From NCBI RefSeq assembly GCF_027066465.1, contig NZ_JAMONU010000061.1:1-14057 (forward strand): a stretch of DNA of 14,057 nucleotides, read 5' to 3'. This DNA comes from Thermococcus sp. GTDB taxonomy: Archaea > Methanobacteriota_B > Thermococci > Thermococcales > Thermococcaceae. The position numbers and the translations under genes are program-made. The notes beneath the pieces were generated by a model. That model was not told the origin of the DNA. It did no database searches and saw only the letters and a list, made by a program, of their open reading frames with translations. Below are positions 12,663 to 14,057 of this stretch, piece by piece (the first letter of the stretch is position 1; each line of letters begins with the position of its first letter).

Positions 12663-13618
12663 TTCCCCTCTTGCTCCTTCTTCTCCTTGCCCCACTGACA
12701 TCGGCGGCTTATTCTGTAAAACTTAACGGCTTCCAGTACGTTGTCAGCTATGAAGTCTACTCCAACGGAACAACGGCCCTAATCAACGCCGAAATAGACA
12801 ACATGGGGACCACCTGCGACATGGCAGGGAACTGTTGGGAAGAAGTGTACGATTCTTATGAATACCTCCTTTATTATAACGGCTCTCAGCTTTTCCTCTT
12901 GAACTTTACTTGGTGTCCCCCCACAACTCCAATTCCAGCGTACGTTAATGGTAGCTGGTACTTAAACGTAACAGCCTGCGGAATACTTCACTATGTTTAC
13001 CGGTTAAACCTCAAGAGCTTTTGCATTAAGGAAGTCGCCGTCAACTGGTCCCAACTTGCCAAAAACAGCACGTTCAAAGACAGAATCAACGGCTGGAAAA
13101 TCGTGATTCCGAGGGAGTTTTTGCCCTCACCTGATTACGGACCTTTTAAAGCGTATTTCTTCATTGGAGTGAATTCAAGCGTCACGAAACCCACAAGCGT
13201 CCCACCGTTCATAGCAATACCACCCTACTCAAAATTCCCGGTTTACTTCCTCCTTGAAAAGAATGGACAAGTGAAAAACGTGACGCTATTCTACATCAAC
13301 GCGACTGAAAACCTAACCGGCTTTTGGTTTCCAGGTAGCGTTAAAATCGTTAACGTGACCTCCTGCAAGCCGATTGTTACCCAAGAAAACACCACCTCGA
13401 ACGGGACTGCAACCCAAACAAGCGCTCAGGAAAACACCACAATTCACATCACAAACACCACCAGGGAAACAACCAAGACGCCTATATACTCAAACAAAAC
13501 ACAAACAAACACAAGCACGACTCCAACATCACCAGCCACAAAAGAAAAAAGCATCTGCGGACCCGGTCTGATAATGATTGTTGCACTGAGCGCCGCGCTT
13601 CTCGCAAGAAAGATATGA
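12647..13618 (+). CDS. CGP-CTERM surface-anchored protein
   Basis: 323 residues with a complete surface-protein architecture. The signal peptide is MSKLVIPLLLLLLLAPLTSA. A beta-rich ectodomain to about 245 has cysteines (TTCDMAGNCW, TWCPP, TACGI, SFCIK, TSCKP) and many N-x-S/T sequons. A Thr/Ser/Asn-rich stalk (246-300) is probably heavily glycosylated. The tail ICGPGLIMIVALSAALLARK has Cys304-Gly-Pro, a hydrophobic helix and a basic end. That tail is the CGP-CTERM signal (TIGR04288) of Thermococcales, whose cysteine is thought to be processed or lipid-modified for anchoring. The GTG at 12647 follows GGTGA (12636-12640) with 6 nt between, inside the end of the DUF4855-like gene, so the two are probably translationally coupled and may act together at the cell surface. 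The ectodomain function is unknown. Confidence 0.88.
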   Translation: MSKLVIPLLLLLLLAPLTSAAYSVKLNGFQYVVSYEVYSNGTTALINAEIDNMGTTCDMAGNCWEEVYDSYEYLLYYNGSQLFLLNFTWCPPTTPIPAYVNGSWYLNVTACGILHYVYRLNLKSFCIKEVAVNWSQLAKNSTFKDRINGWKIVIPREFLPSPDYGPFKAYFFIGVNSSVTKPTSVPPFIAIPPYSKFPVYFLLEKNGQVKNVTLFYINATENLTGFWFPGSVKIVNVTSCKPIVTQENTTSNGTATQTSAQENTTIHITNTTRETTKTPIYSNKTQTNTSTTPTSPATKEKSICGPGLIMIVALSAALLARKI

Positions 13619-13638
13619 CATCAAGACTCGACCAAAGG

Positions 13639-13651
13639 TTAACGTTAAAAG
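13639..13651 (+). promoter_or_regulatory. TATA element of the tRNA thiolation gene, overlapped by a palindrome
   Basis: GTTAAAAG (13644-13651) is about 36 nt before the ATG at 13683. The perfect 10-bp palindrome TTAACGTTAA (13639-13648) overlaps it, covering the B-recognition position. It could be a regulatory site or chance. Confidence 0.4.
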
Positions 13652-13682
13652 CCGCCACTCTCTTCTATTTCCGGTGGAAAGA

Positions 13683-14057
13683 ATGCCGATGAGATGCAAG
13701 TTTTGCGGTAAGCCGGCCTTCATCAAGCTCCACTATCCAAAAATGTACCTCTGCGAGGAGCACTTTAAGGAGTACTTCGAGAGAAAGGTAAAGCGGACGA
13801 TAGAGCGCTACAAGATGCTCAAGCCAGACGAGAGAGTTCTGGTGGTTGTCAGCGGCGGAAAGGACTCGGCCGTTACTGCTTACATCCTCAAGAAGCTCGG
13901 CTACAACATTGAGTGCCTCCACATAAACCTCGGCATCGGCGAGTACAGCGAGAAGAGCGAGAGCTACGCCAAAAAGCAGTGCGAGGCCTTAGGTGTTCCG
14001 CTCCACATCGTCCGCGTCAAGGAACTCCTTGGGAAGGGAATCGGCGAAGTGAAAACG
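13683..14057 (+). CDS. TtuA/NcsA-type tRNA 2-thiolation protein (5' part, cut by window edge)
   Basis: PP-loop ATPase that adenylates C2 of uridine in tRNA before sulfur transfer from a ubiquitin-like carrier. Relatives make s2T54 (TtuA of thermophiles) or s2U34 (Ncs6/NcsA), and the visible part does not decide which. The first 125 residues show an N-terminal zinc finger (Cys5, Cys8, Cys24, His27), a basic helix, the ATP-binding loop SGGKDS (57-62), and HINLGIGEYSEKSE after strand 2, all typical of the TtcA/TtuA group (TIGR00269-like). The remaining catalytic/Fe-S cysteines and the C-terminal zinc finger lie outside. The ATG at 13683 follows GGTGG with 5-nt spacing and is preferred over the in-frame ATG at 13689. 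It has its own promoter, separate from the surface-protein operon. Confidence 0.92.
   Translation, partial: MPMRCKFCGKPAFIKLHYPKMYLCEEHFKEYFERKVKRTIERYKMLKPDERVLVVVSGGKDSAVTAYILKKLGYNIECLHINLGIGEYSEKSESYAKKQCEALGVPLHIVRVKELLGKGIGEVKT

Overview
The window looks like a piece of a Thermococcus chromosome (hyperthermophilic euryarchaeon, order Thermococcales). The evidence is an archaeal-type AlaRS very close to Pyrococcus/Thermococcus AlaRS as I remember it, a DUF257 protein, a CGP-CTERM surface protein, an archaeal Elp3, GGTGA-type Shine-Dalgarno sequences 4-7 nt before most starts, and TATA boxes about 35 nt before the starts. Most of the window is GC-rich. Archaeal C/D box sRNAs fit the same picture.

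Left part (1-2300): the 5' portion of elp3 (minus strand) diverges from a Nif3-like dimetal protein. Then come a small membrane-anchored protein with a striking 27-bp inverted repeat in its promoter, and a convergent small nuclease-fold-like protein whose 3' end overlaps it by 32 bp.

Centre (2319-8106): alaS, a short coiled-coil protein and hisS are on the minus strand. A small exported protein on the plus strand sits between the last two. A canonical C/D box sRNA lies immediately in front of the coiled-coil ORF and appears to share its promoter. A MarC/SnatA-type membrane protein follows. Its promoter is bidirectional and appears to drive a second C/D-type sRNA in the other direction.

Right part (8107-14057): a DUF257 protein and a frameshifted zinc-ribbon protein are both on the minus strand, separated by a 360-bp AT-rich spacer with repeated GTTAC/GTAAC sites. 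A COG2509-type FAD dehydrogenase follows on the plus strand. Next is a compositionally distinct two-gene operon encoding a DUF4855-like protein and a CGP-CTERM surface protein. The window ends in the 5' part of a TtuA/NcsA-type tRNA 2-thiolation gene.

Translation dominates the core genes: two aminoacyl-tRNA synthetases, two wobble-uridine modification enzymes and two RNA-methylation guide RNAs. The accessory content is in the exported or anchored proteins and in the DUF4855/CGP-CTERM pair. I see no tRNA or rRNA gene, CRISPR array or insertion sequence.
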